Below are positions 12,171-23,153 of a stretch of 64,000 bases of DNA, piece after piece. This stretch comes from Termitomyces sp. T153 (taxonomy: Eukaryota; Basidiomycota; Agaricomycetes; Agaricales; Lyophyllaceae). How positions within the stretch are numbered: the first letter of the stretch is position 1; each line of letters opens with the position of its first letter. The translations under genes and the position numbers were made by a program. The DNA lies in assembly GCA_018296165.2 (NCBI GenBank), contig JACKQL020000079.1, positions 124,001 through 188,000 on the forward strand, in the 5' to 3' direction. The notes below the pieces were generated by a model. It had not been told where the DNA came from. It did not search any database and saw nothing but the letters and a program-made list of their open reading frames with translations.

Positions 12171-13516
12171 TCGCCGCTAGTTTCAGTCCTTAAACTTGGC
12201 TTTTCTGTGGAGTTGTGAATGCTAAAACACTCCATGTCCGAAAGCGAACGTCTCTGGCTGATCAGAACCGATACAAGTGTCACGTACATCGCCTGAATAA
12301 AAAGGTCACCAAGATGACCCTGATGCACAGAAGTGAATCACTCGCCGTCAAATAAATATATCCAACCCAGACAATGCTCTCAACGTAGAAGAGGACTGTC
12401 CCAGGCTTGTGGTCCTGGTTGAACAAGAACGCAACTGATAACTAAAGCATAAATGTAGTAAGCAGCATTTCTTGGGCAACAGGTACCGTAACTTCACCTG
12501 AAGTACGGCGTAGAGTGCGCCGGATTCCACCACCATGAGGAGTATCTTTTGCACATGGGACCAGTGGCCTCTCAATCCCGAGGTCCACGTCCTCCGACAC
12601 AACCTGGATAAAAGGAGTTGATATATGCGGACGACATTAAGTGGGATCTGAGAGTACCATAATCTATAGGCAATTAACGAGGTGGAGACTACGTTATTTG
12701 TGAACAGCAACGAAGCCGATGCGTATAGAAGCCCATCGGTTGATGATGGACCATCGTGCGTATAGTCAGCGTAACCTTCAGCACTCAGAATAGTGATGAG
12801 AAACGCGAATGACGTTCCTGCCCCCCTGGTGAGAGTGGCCGGATTGACTCAACATATCATGCACATACCAAATGTGCTTAGCAGAAGGAGGATGGGAAGC
12901 ATCGTCAGCCATCGCTGACCTTGACAAAGGACCCATGCTCGCCAGACAATGATACTATCATTCAGAATTTGCTGTAAGGGAAGCCCTGTCAGATCGCCCA
13001 GTAATTGCAAAGGGGTGGAACACCTACCAGAAGCTGCGGGGTCCAGTACATTATTTGATTGACAAACTCATTCCTTTGCATCTGCAGACGTTGTCGTGCG
13101 GCACGATCCAGCTGTAAGTCTTCCGTGTGATCCATAAGCCGCTGTCGGATGAGTCTGCAAGAGTTCATGACCACAGCCGTCCAATAGACGGTCGCGAGAA
13201 GGAAACTTATAATAGTCAACCCGAAAATAACCTGCGTCGGCCGGGATTTCGTTTGACGTTTACTTTTGGTAAAGAGATCGGACTCAAAATCTGCCTCTTG
13301 GATTTGTAGTGGTAATATACTCACAGGACAGAATGTGCAGAAAAAGCGAACAAGAGTGCAAAAATCCCTACCGATATGAAGCTGAGTCTCTGCAATATGG
13401 TCCGATAGAAAGACGAAGCTACCGTAAAGAAAGCTGGAGACCGTGACTTGAGTCAAGATCCCTAAGGAAGCATAACCAAACTCCATAAGAGTTTCATGTT
13501 CCAGAGAGGAGAGCAT
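12171..13516 (-). CDS. Seven-transmembrane orphan protein of the basidiomycete type
   Basis: A multi-exon gene for a polytopic membrane protein with no known ligand. Starting at ATG 13516 (MLSSLEHETLMEFGY), hydrophobic segments follow in the order typical of a large uncharacterised Agaricomycete family: VSSFLYGSFVFL, FGLTIISFLLATVYW, then an exon with ILNDSIIVWRAWVL, the segments FAFLITILSAE and NNVVSTSLIAYRLW, and VQKILLMVVESGALYAVL. The conserved W-R-A after the third span and the hydrophilic loop before the sixth fit that family. The last exon reads AMYVTLVSVLISQRRS and ends at TGA 12171-12173. It joins in frame only if the final intron uses a GC donor (GCGAGT, around 12.33 kb). With GT-AG borders alone the C-terminus would shift frame. 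Not a recognisable pheromone receptor. Confidence 0.65.
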
Positions 13517-13827
13517 GAATGCCTGAGTTGTTGGATACAATTTCGCCCCTCACAACGGAGCAAGGAACAGAGAATGAGTAAGGAGGCACCCTGCGGCTTC
13601 TGCTAGTATCGAGTAGTGTTACATAACCTCAGGTCGTGAGTTGCTTTCCGATCGAACCTGATGCATACAGTGATGCCGAAGACGAAATCCAGCAATGGTT
13701 GTTCAGTTCCCGGTTAAGTAAGAGCTGAGCGCTGAGGTCCTACCTCGGGCTCTGATATATATTTACCTTGAAGCAACTCACCGCTTGCTCAGTTAAACAT
13801 CAGGTCAAACTCAATTCAAAATTCCTG

Positions 13828-15181
13828 CTATCGACCAAGAATATCCTCTTCCATCGCCTTGAGATTCTCGTCCCTCTCCCTCTCGAACCTCACTTTGTAC
13901 TCTTTTTCGTATAGAGAGTTACCAGTGACCAAATCTTCCAGGTTGCTTGTCCAATTAAGCTTTGGACATTGCTTAAGGAGCTTATCGACCGACGATGACG
14001 ACAGTGCATGTACTGGTTGGAAGTTGATCAGAATCCGCTCCAAGCGAGGAATACTTGCAAGTGCTTCCACCAGTTTGTCAGAGGGTGCCAGACCGTCTTC
14101 GTAAAAACTGATTTCAACTCCTTTCAGCGTTTCACTCTTTGCCCTCAGCAGCCTCTCCAACGCAGCGGAAATTTCGCCATCTTCCTTTAGCTTCAAAGAT
14201 ATCTCCTCCAGCGGACCCGGAGAATCAGCAAGGACTCTGAGTTGAGTTGAACCGATTGCTCCATTGAAGCAAAGCTCCTTCAATGACTCAAGACTGGCCA
14301 ACAGCACAATGACAGCAGCGCAGTACTCATCGTCCACCTCTGTAAAATTGGTGATTTCGACGTGTTCCAACTTTGCTAGGTTCTTGACGATATTGCGAAT
14401 GTGACGAATCTCTACATTAGATGTGATACGAAGCGTGGTGAGGGAGGTAAGTTTTGATGAAAGTTCGGCAATCTGGTCTCCACTAATGGCCGTTCCATAG
14501 CCGATATCGAACACCTTTAGTGCGGAGCCCAATCCATGAGAGATGGGCGGCCAATACCAGTGAAAATCGTACAGTTGAAGAGATTCGAGTTTCATGAAAG
14601 GAATGTGAGCATCAGCGGGGATTTGCAAGTTTCCCTCTATGTCAGGAGTATACGCAAATTTCGCGAGGTAGAGGTGCTTGAGATTTGGCAAAGATGATAG
14701 AATTTTATGCAATGAAGCAACTGACATGGGTGTCACGGGTTCCACACCGTCTTCAGAGTCGCCCCACTGCAAAGTCAGATCAACAACACCTGGTACGAGA
14801 GCGGCAATCTTCTCTACAAGTCGGGCATTCCATCCTCCCTTGACAATGCGAATTCGTAGTCGTTTGACATACAGGCCGAGAGTGTCACCAGAAGCACCAG
14901 AGATGGCCGTACCGAAGGCAAAGCGGATTTGTTGTTCAACGGTATTTAGATCTCGAGGATGCCTCCAAAGACGTAATTGAGTCGCGTTGTGGAAAGCATG
15001 GGATGTTAACGCTCCGTGATAGAAAGTATCACGGTCTGATTTTGTCAGGAGAGGGATGTGGGCAAATATCACGTCGAGAGTGTCGGGAAGAGAGAGGACG
15101 TGCTGTGCCGGCGTGAGATCGAGCGTCTTTGGGTTGGATTTCTCGATCGTGTTTTTCGTAGGAGATGGGAGGTCTTTTAGC
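13828..15181 (-). CDS. F-box/LRR-like protein (main exon)
   Basis: One long open exon of about 450 codons. Near its start an F-box-like segment is visible (LSLPDTLDVIFAHIPLL, later LRLWRHPRDL), which in this class binds Skp1 in SCF ubiquitin ligases. The remainder is leucine-rich repeat-like: successive units such as VVDLTLQW, LPNLKHLYLAKF, LTSLTTLRI, LAKLEHVEI and LERILINF, suggesting a substrate-binding solenoid. It ends ENLKAMEEDILGR. There is no ATG at the left edge of the exon, so translation must begin in upstream exons. The substrate is unknown. A small relic resembling the last ~50 bp of this gene occurs near 33.35 kb. Confidence 0.7.
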
Positions 15182-15187
15182 AATTTT

Positions 15188-15612
15188 TCAGCGAGACCGG
15201 GGTCTGTGGATGAAGGTTAAAACATAGCAGATATCACAGAGAGCTTCTGACTTTCCATTGAGAGCAGCATAATACGATTGGAAGATTTTCAATTGCCTTC
15301 TTTCCTCTTCGGAAGAGGGGTCGAGAATGCTTAAAAAGAATTGCAGAGCACATGCGGCCTTCTGTTTGGTTTGTTCTTGCAAGACAGGATCGCTCAATCG
15401 CAGTGCTTCAATCGTAGCAACAGTGGTATATTCTATCAAAGATTTATCGAGGAGGTATGGCGTGAGCTGGGTTGCTGTCATAATGTGGCGAATTGTAGCT
15501 TGTTCGAAAATGCGGGGAAAGGTCGACCGGTCAAGATCGGTACTAGTAGTTCCTCAAAGAGTGGTATGTAATCAGTATCCAACCATGGCTGAAACATCAA
15601 AGATACGTCCAT
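15188..15612 (-). CDS. Probable N-terminal exons of the F-box/LRR gene
   Basis: A minus-strand frame runs through DLDRSTFPRIFEQATIRH and LTPYLLDKSLIEYTTVAT to a helical Glu-rich stretch ending NGKSEAL just before the F-box exon. It looks coding (amphipathic, repeat-like), and a candidate start lies at ATG 15612. Joining it to the F-box exon needs an intron of only about 35 nt (GTGATATC... to ...CATCCACAG), shorter than other introns here. The join to the 15612 start is also unresolved. It may instead be a separate short gene. I favour one gene because the main exon lacks its own start. Confidence 0.4.
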
Positions 15613-16528
15613 CTTCTTGTTACGCGAGGCTATGTTATGATATGATACGTGACCCGGTTGTTGCGCGGACGCCGGGTAATCATCACTACCACACGGCCAC
15701 GATTCTTTGAACACTGTGAAAAATAAAATTGGGCAACAACAATAACTTAACCAATGTGTATTCTTGATCCCCGAGTTCTGAAATTGACGAATGCCAATTT
15801 GGGAGTTTGTGGAGCGTAGACAAATGACCTTGACGGATACAAATCAAATGCATATGACAGTCGATCTGATATTCGCCGATTATGATGCCGACTGATGTTG
15901 ATACTGATGTTCTAAGCGAGTTCAAATCTAAATTTAACAGCGATTCCACCAACGGAGTCTATTGAGTTCCATTGAGGCCTCAAAATTGTGACCTTTCCAT
16001 AAGCTAGAAACGATTTAGAAATGTTCCCGGCCGTCGTGAGGTTGGTTGATGCATTGATGCATGACTTCCCTGGTCTGACGGTGTGGTAAATTGATCGAAT
16101 GATCTGATGACAGGGGTAAAATTGATGGGATCTATGACGACAGGTTCTCAGCAATTTCCTTTCCACCTCGAGGCCTGGGTAGGAACTGAGTGCTACACTT
16201 TGTGACAATCACAATTTGGTTCCAATACCTATAACCTCACGTGCTAACCACAATCTATTGGTTTCACCATATGCATTCTGTCTCTTCTTCATACATTTAC
16301 GAGGCCTTAAATCAAGCCGAGCGACTCTCATCATGATCTTGGAGATATTCGTGTATTACCCGGAGAATCTGATTGTTTCCCCTCGGAAAAGTAACTAAAT
16401 GCAGTAAGATCGTATTTCATTCTAAGTATAAAGACCACGGTCGTTGCAACATTTGACCTCAGCTGGTCTCACAAGTTCGCAAGTTCACAACAAACGCGAC
16501 AACTCCAAACATCCCTATATAACATAAC
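15613..16528. other. Intergenic region
   Basis: No supported gene. Minus-strand frames at 15686-15952 and 15912-16208 have no recognisable features. The right end should contain the promoter of the secreted-protein gene at 16529. Confidence 0.35.
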
Positions 16529-17282
16529 ATGAAGTTCATGACTCTTTTCCCTGTTGCATTCTTTGCCGCCACCGTCGTTGCCCAGGAAGGGTATGTATCG
16601 TTTTCCACTTCGATATCTCTGGCCCTTACATTGTTTTCCTCAAGATACGACTTCGGTGGAATCGCCACCCGCGGACTGGATGAAGAGTTCGCTCCCTCAG
16701 CCCGTGCAGTGCGCGAGGAGCTAGTTCTCCGTGCTCTCAACCACGTCAAACAACAAGCTCAGGACCACGTGAGTGCAAGGTTTCCACCTGCCACTTATTA
16801 AGCATAACTCATTTATCATTGTGGCTAAACAATAGGCCGATCTCGTCGCCCGCACATATAGTGTACTCGACAAGGCCCTTTTCCCACGATGGGGGTCTGG
16901 AAAATACGTCATTCCAGACGATACATACCACCGCGATGTGAAGCCCAAAATCCTCCAGCAGATGAAGTCGATCAAAGGCTTTGAGAGCAAGTGTGGTAGC
17001 AATCCCGACTTCCACGTTGAGCGTGACGGGACGGTGTATCCCAGCTCTAGGAAGAAGAATTCAGTGTGCACAAAGGTACGAAGAATCTATCATTACTTGT
17101 CACTTTTGACCTTACGCAGCCATAACCATCAATAGAAAGAATTCAGTCTTGACATGCACGATTTCCTCATGGGATACGTCCGTCCCAAGTCTCCCAGTCC
17201 TAGTCCAGAAATGGGTCATCAATCAGCAAGTCCTCAGACAGGACACCAGGCAGGACACAAGAGACGCGCTCTCTATTATTGA
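16529..17282 (+). CDS. Small secreted protein, function unknown
   Basis: Four exons (16529-16590, 16645-16768, 16836-17075, 17136-17282) join in frame to 190 residues. The N-terminus is a classical signal peptide (MKFMTLFPVAFFAATVVAQ) with likely cleavage near AQ-EG, so the product should be exported. The mature part contains ARAVREELVLRALNHV and a KYVIPDDTYHRDVKPKI segment. It has two cysteines in the middle (KCGSNPD; SVCTK) and a C-terminal tail rich in Ser, Pro, Gln and His (PKSPSPSPEM, HQSASPQTGHQAGH) ending in KRRALYY. I recognise no domain. Expression and role are unknown; small secreted proteins of this kind are common in Agaricomycetes. Confidence 0.75.
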
Positions 17283-18611
17283 AGGGCATGGTGAGATACT
17301 AGTACGGTTTAATTCGGATCCATAATCATATGTGATTTCTGTCGGGAAATAAGTTCGTGGTGTTGTATCAAATATGTGCGACAAGGGAAAAGTAAGTTTG
17401 TTCGATGATGATTATTTTATGATCATGCCATGCCATCTACAACGGGAGTTTCGACTCTGCGTCAAGGAGATGTATTTGGTGCCGGTAAAATGTTATGGAA
17501 CTTTTGATGATGATTTCTGTGACGAGGGTGTTCGAAATTTGGACTACGGTTTATTTCAACTTGCATTGATTGAAATCGGCCTACCTTTAAGCTACCTTTA
17601 AGAGTCGAGAGACTGAGACGTCAGGAACATTCCCCCAATCAAAGCCATCGTTACAAAACAATATTGTAAGAAATGCATGCTTGAAACCACATTGTGCTCC
17701 AGAAGGGTCTCAGGCAAAGTCATCGAAAAAGCTTGGCTACTTATGAGATTACAAACCCACGAAAAGGCAATACTCAGCGTCAACAAGGATTATGTCGAAG
17801 GGATCGGAGAGGGTGGAATGGCGGTGCATACGAATAAAAACCGCTGTAGATACCGCAGGAACCGTTCAAAGCTTAAAGGCGGACTACTCTGCCAGAATGT
17901 GCAACTGGCAGCTAAGTCTTGGAAAAAAGTAATTACAACATGGCTAAGTGGGTACTTCCGAGGCTCGCTCTGTTTCCAGTGGCAGAAGAAGGCTGATCAT
18001 CTCCGGAGGAGACTCGTGGTAGTCAAGAAATGTGGCGCAAATGTCCAAAGTACAACATATAAATAATGGAGTGTCACAAAAATTCGATAGATGTTCAGAT
18101 AATTGATACCCAGTTGATACCCCTTACCTTATAAGTTCGTCCGCCTGAGGGTGATAGTTTTGGGGTCGGCGTCCAGATAGCTCGCCGAAATGATATTGCG
18201 GTTCACTGTGGCAGCTATGGAAATTGGGGCGAAATTACGTGTACTTTGCGTTGTAAATGTACGTATCGTACCTTACCTCAGGTAAGAGCGAAAGCACGTG
18301 AATGTATCTCCACGCGGGAGAAGATAGCAGGAGACATTTGTAAAATTACATATGGTATCCATCGAGTTCAAGCACGCAGAATGCTACCTTTGAGTATGAG
18401 ACTCGTTTTCGGAGCAAACGCATACCTATCGGCCATGATGATGAAGTGTTTAAAAAATCTAATTCATAAGTGATAATATGAGTTCTATCACTTATGAATA
18501 AAATTTCCAGATATGAGATGTTTGTTGGTGCCTGCCGGAAATTTCCGAAACTCCGCTTCTTGGTTGAGCTAATTTGCGATTTTTTATCTACTGATCTGCC
18601 CGTCGTTCAGC
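17283..18611. other. Intergenic region
   Basis: Open frames at 17374-17601 and 17677-18066 (plus) show no family resemblance, no signal peptide and no clear splice partners. I cannot support a gene. The right end is the promoter of NAP1. Confidence 0.35.
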
Positions 18612-20082
18612 ATGTCGTCCACCGTACCTATTTCATCGAACATCACGGCGCCGACGCCTCAGAATACGCCCCTGAATCAGGCCCCAATTTCGTTAGCACT
18701 TTCTCGGCCGACAGTGCCCGACATCACCGAAGATAACGAGCAGGACGATGCTGAGGAAGCGAAGCCCGAGCTCGGCGGTCTCGAGCAACAGATGTTGGGG
18801 ATGGTGCAAGGAAAGCTTGCAGGTCTCATTGGCAAGAGCTCCGGTTACATCGAGAGCCTGCCGATCGAGGTTCGGTTGAGTGTCGAGGCACTTAAGGGCG
18901 TGCAGGTCAAGCAGAATGAGCTGCAGAACCAGTACAAACGCGAATGTCTCGAACTAGAGAAGAAGGTATATCACTACGATGGCGGAGGGATCTACTCTGA
19001 CGACCTTCTTGTAGTATCTGGGTCTTCAAATGCCTCTATACCAGCGTCGCCACGCCATCATTGCTGGCGAAAGTGCACCCACACAGGAGGAAATTGATGC
19101 TGGCGAGCAGTACTCCATTAAGGACGACGACGAGTATGTCACAGTTCCCAAGGATAACAGTCCCACCGCGAGCGGTATTCCTCAGTTCTGGCTCACTGCT
19201 CTCCGAAATCATCCCGGCATTACCGAGCTCATTACCGAACGTGATGCTGAAGCGCTCAAGCACCTTACTGATATTCGCATCGAATACCTCGATGACAAGG
19301 TTGATGGTGGTAAACCTGGCTTCAAGCTTCTCTTTGCCTTCAGCTCGAACGACTTTTTTGAGAATGAGATCCTTGAGAAGACGTACTTCTATCAGGAGGA
19401 GGTTGGCTACTCGGGCGATTTCGTGTACGATCGCGCCATCGGCACGGATATCAAGTGGAAGGAAGAGAAGGACCTCACTAAGGAGTTCGAGATTAAAAAG
19501 CAGCGTAACAAGAGTGAGTTTTTCTTGTCTTTTTGTGAGACTCCTTCTGATTGCCACAACTAGACACAAACCGAACGCGTCTTGTGCGCAAGGCACATCC
19601 TACCGAGTCATTCTTTAACTTCTTCAGCCCGCCCGTGCCACCTGCCGAGGACGCTCTTGAGAATGGTGACATCGAAGAGGACGAATTTGAAGAGCTCGAG
19701 GAGAAGCTGGAAGTGGATTATCAGATCGGCGAAGATCTCAAAGAAAAGGTATGAACATATGAATGATTTTATTCTTATCTTATTTTTCCACCAGATTATT
19801 CCTCGCGCCATCGATTACTTCACTGGCAAAGCTCTTGAATATGACATGATGGATGATGACGACGACGATTTCGATGACGATGACGATGAAGACGAGAGCG
19901 GCGGGGCTTTTGAAGACGTAAGCTTACTCAAAGCATCGTCTTCTATTCAATGGAATCCTAACATTCCTCTCCTGCCTTCCTAGGAATCCGATGAGGATGC
20001 AGATATTCCCGCCCGCCGTCGCGGGCCACCAAAAGGCGCTGCTAACGCTAACGCCAACCCCGAGGAGTGCAAGACCCAGTGA
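18612..20082 (+). CDS. NAP1: Nucleosome assembly protein 1 (histone chaperone)
   Basis: Five exons, about 430 residues. NAP1 binds H2A-H2B (and H3-H4), shuttles histones and assembles nucleosomes. The N-terminal Ser/Pro-rich lead is followed by the dimerisation helix region (VQVKQNELQNQYKRECLELE), then, across an intron, PLYQRRHAIIAGE. The core reads GIPQFWLTALRNHPGITELI, FKLLFAFSSNDFFEN and KTYFYQEEVGYSGDFVYDRA, all hallmarks of the family. FFNFFSPPVPP follows, then the acidic C-terminal tail with runs of Asp (19.84-19.91 kb) that binds histone tails. It ends NPEECKTQ with TGA at 20080-20082. Introns are after LELEKK, QRNK, LKEK and FED. Intact. Confidence 0.96.
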
Positions 20083-20897
20083 TCGCTCCGTCTACGCCCA
20101 TCTTCTTCGGCCTCTTGTGGATCTGTGCGTTGAATTTTCGGTGGCCTCTACGACTCCTTTATCACACACACCATACATATACTTTCCCATCCGTCATACG
20201 CCGTCCATACGTACATGCATACAAACACTCGCCTTGAACCAACGTTCTACACATCCATACGTACTGCTTATCGCCGCGGTGCTTTTTTCCTTCTCGCGGA
20301 TCGCTTACGTTTCATCCGTCGTCAGGCCCACTACTGATTATTCTGTAATACCTGACTCTTTATCTTGAAATGACTATCCCTACGTGCCTTTTTTTTTGTC
20401 TTGTGTCAAAACTAGCATTACATAACAGAATGAATAAGAATGTTTGAATCATACCGCTCTGAATTAAATGGATGGGTATTGGGGGTTTCCAAAGCTAGGT
20501 TGTTGATGAATGTTGTCTTGGTGACCATAGTCATGACGCGCGAGGCGGAGCCAACACAGCCGCCGCTTGAATACGTAGTCCGTGGTATGCCATTCATCAG
20601 CAAATGATAATATCCTCTACTCCTACCACCGTTGAGTCCTGGATGATCCGAGTCAGCTGGATCAATGTCATAGTGAATACTATCTCGAATTGCGTAATTT
20701 ACTCGTACATTTTTCGACAATGCTTGGTACTGGTTACCTCTGTTGTATACATGACTTGCGATTCATCAACTTTGAGGATATATAGCGTTTATGATATGGC
20801 CGGATCGGATGTGTGCAAGCGATGAGCCAAAAAGAATTGCATTGCGCCACTCGATAGCAAGTTGTACCTGGGATACGTACCTATAAAAATAAGACAT
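20083..20897. other. Intergenic region with NAP1 3' UTR and tRNA upstream flank
   Basis: The first few hundred bases are probably the NAP1 3' UTR. The flank before the first tRNA-Ser gene shares short runs with the flank of the second one (CTCTGTTGTATAC, ATTGCG-CACT), suggesting that more than the tRNA itself was duplicated. Confidence 0.4.
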
Positions 20898-20992
20898 GGC
20901 GCTATAGCCAAGTGGTTACGGCGACAGATTAGAATATTCTTTCATTCATCTGTTCCTCTTTGAGGGCGCAGGTTCAAATCCTGCTGGCGTCG
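20898..20992 (+). tRNA. tRNA-Ser(AGA), 13-nt intron
   Basis: Cloverleaf by eye: acceptor GGCGCTA/TGGCGTC (with wobble pairs), D stem GCC/GGC, anticodon stem ACAGA/TCTGT with loop TT-AGA-A, long variable arm CCTC/GAGG as expected for serine, T arm GCAGG-TTCAAAT-CCTGC, discriminator G. A 13-nt intron (20935-20947) sits at the canonical 37/38 position. A T-rich stretch downstream could end pol III transcription. Confidence 0.9.
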
Positions 20993-21277
20993 TCTTTCAT
21001 TTTTGGCCTTGCTTTTTATTAAACTGAATAAAGGTAGGTAGGTATACATACAGTCACAAGGTTGAGCTCATCGGGTTCATTAGTTGGCAGCTTGCTTGGT
21101 CTCAGGCATATCACGAATTATTGTGTAATTTTACTTTCTTTTCTCGATAATGCTCTCTGTTGTATACGGTGATTATAGCAAACACAATCGATTGCGTCAC
21201 TTGGTTGTGCCTCCATTATGCTCGGTTACAAATTGTACCACAATACTGATACCGTACATCAATAGTATGCCACGCAC

Positions 21278-21380
21278 GGCGCTATAGCCAAGTGGTTACG
21301 GCGACAGATTAGAACTTGTAAGAAGAATTTAAGTTATCTGTTCCTCTTTGAGGGCGCAGGTTCAAATCCTGCTGGCGTCG
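21278..21380 (+). tRNA. tRNA-Ser(AGA), 21-nt intron
   Basis: Mature sequence identical to the tRNA-Ser 380 bp upstream. The intron at 37/38 (21315-21335, 21 nt) is different in both length and sequence. A T run (TTCTTTT) directly follows the gene and may serve as pol III terminator. Confidence 0.9.
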
Positions 21381-22560
21381 TTCTTTTACTTGTTTCTTTA
21401 CTTGAAATTATTTTATTAACTAACCATTTTTCTAGCACTTGGGGGAATTCCAAAGTTCTTGCCTTCCTTTCATCCTCAATGTCAAACATTGTGTGCAATA
21501 AACCTGAAATAAAATCCTCAACTCTCTCATATGCAAGTAGCAAGAGAAGAGTTATATGTGCTGAAATCAATGCATGGACTGCCTGCCACTTCACTGTATT
21601 TTACATGGGAATTAGTAAACATTCTGGAATATTCTTCTTTGGACTTCTGTGCCATGTCATCATTGTTATATGTGATGGGTTTCAGATGGCTGGAAGTTTT
21701 AAAATGTAAAGTTTAAAGCAGGTGTAGAACCAATCCTTTCATAGCCTATAAAAGTAATGAAGGGATCTAGTTATACTTGAATTGTGATGCAGTGAACAAG
21801 ACCAGATAAAGAAGAGCTAATTCAAGTACTGCTGAATAGATGCATTTCTATTTAATTTGCTGTACATACTCCCTGGTACATCTCACACACCATACTTTAC
21901 TTATTTGGTTCACCACACCACATCATCCAGCATATTGCTCAATTTAGTTCATGGTTCATATTGACACTTATTGTGCAATGTATACATGGTAACTTGTAGA
22001 AGTGGTCACTGCTTCACATGCTAACCCCTCAGATGTAAGTTGATTTTGGTACAAGACAAGATAATATGCTACTTAGGTTGATTTTCACATACACTACATC
22101 AAAAGTGCATCTGTTGAGGAGTATGTTTAGCTGTGGGAGATTGCAGTCAGTTATAGAAAGGCATCTAAACACATCATAGTAGCTGAATCAGAAGCAGATA
22201 GGTGAAACTGATACATATTAGCTAAGTCAAAGTTTCTAAATAGAATATATCTAGATTAGTCTAGATGGCTAAACAAGTTTGGCTAGCTCTGATTGGCTGC
22301 ATGTCAAGATTTAGCGGTGGATACCAGTGAAAGTATGGACACTGCTTTGCTCTTTTGAGTTGTCTTTTGACTTGGTGGTGCCATCAAGGACTTTTTATGT
22401 GCTAGGATATTGAGCTATGCCATAGTGCTTCTACATACTTTGACAGCAATGTCCAGATTGTGATTGTATCAGGGTTGGATAGGGGAGGTGACCACTGAAA
22501 TAAGTGCAGCCAATGCGGCCTTTCTTATGTGACATGATAGCCTCAAGCTCTAGCACAGTA
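21381..22560. repeat. CpG-free AT-rich block, probable decayed transposon
   Basis: From the end of the tRNA to about 22310 I find no CpG dinucleotide, in contrast to the genes on either side. TpG and CpA are frequent, as left by deamination of methylated CpG. A minus-strand frame over 21400-21594 encodes a Leu-rich stretch (ITLLLLLAYERVEDFI) that could be a transposon ORF piece. No terminal repeats were found and the element class is unknown. Confidence 0.45.
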
Positions 22561-23153
22561 CTGAGATATGGTTCTTGTGACCATAGCAGTCTTGACACAA
22601 GGCGGGAGGGAATCGATAGCGCAATGGGTATTGCAAGACGCGACTTGTGACGTGCCTAATTATCGCGACATTCATTGTGTATGTTTGGCTATAGCCTGAG
22701 CTTTCTGAAGATACCATCTTGTCACAGCGTAAGTATACAGATATGCAGATAGTAGTACTTATACCAACACTTGAATACAGGTGGTGAAAAGGGCGGACAA
22801 ACAAACGGACGGACGAAGGCACTTGCGACTTCGCGGCCAAGCCGCGGCTTTCAGGCCGATCCGGGCCCGGCACAATCACTACCTCCACGTGATCACTAGC
22901 TCGCGTCGTTTCCCCATTCCGGAAGTTGTATGTATGCTGACCGAAAAGGACCAGAGGGACGCGATCGGGAGCCGGAGCGACGCGTGATCCAGAGAGAAGT
23001 GAGTCCTAATGAGTCACCGCGCTACACAAATAAGACCAAAACAGTCTTAGGGAGAAAATCTCGGGATATCCAATCGACCTTCTCTCCTTGATTTCTTTTC
23101 ATTTTCGTCCACAAAAACCAGTTAAAACCTCGATTTATTCTAGATCCCGAAAT
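22561..23153. other. Upstream region of the PP2C gene
   Basis: CpG content returns to that of genic DNA. Frames at 22550-22888 (minus) and 22781-22987 (plus) have no recognisable features. Probably promoter and leader of the phosphatase gene. Confidence 0.35.

Noticed and set aside
13516..13540. Start of the 7TM protein at 13540
   Set aside because: That position is TTG; the first ATG in frame is at 13516 and gives a sensible N-terminus.
21334..21594. Minus-strand frame ending in ...TPAGFEPAPSKRNR
   Set aside because: The C-terminal part is the reverse complement of the tRNA-Ser T arm and acceptor, a well-known false protein. Only the upstream Leu-rich part could be transposon-derived.
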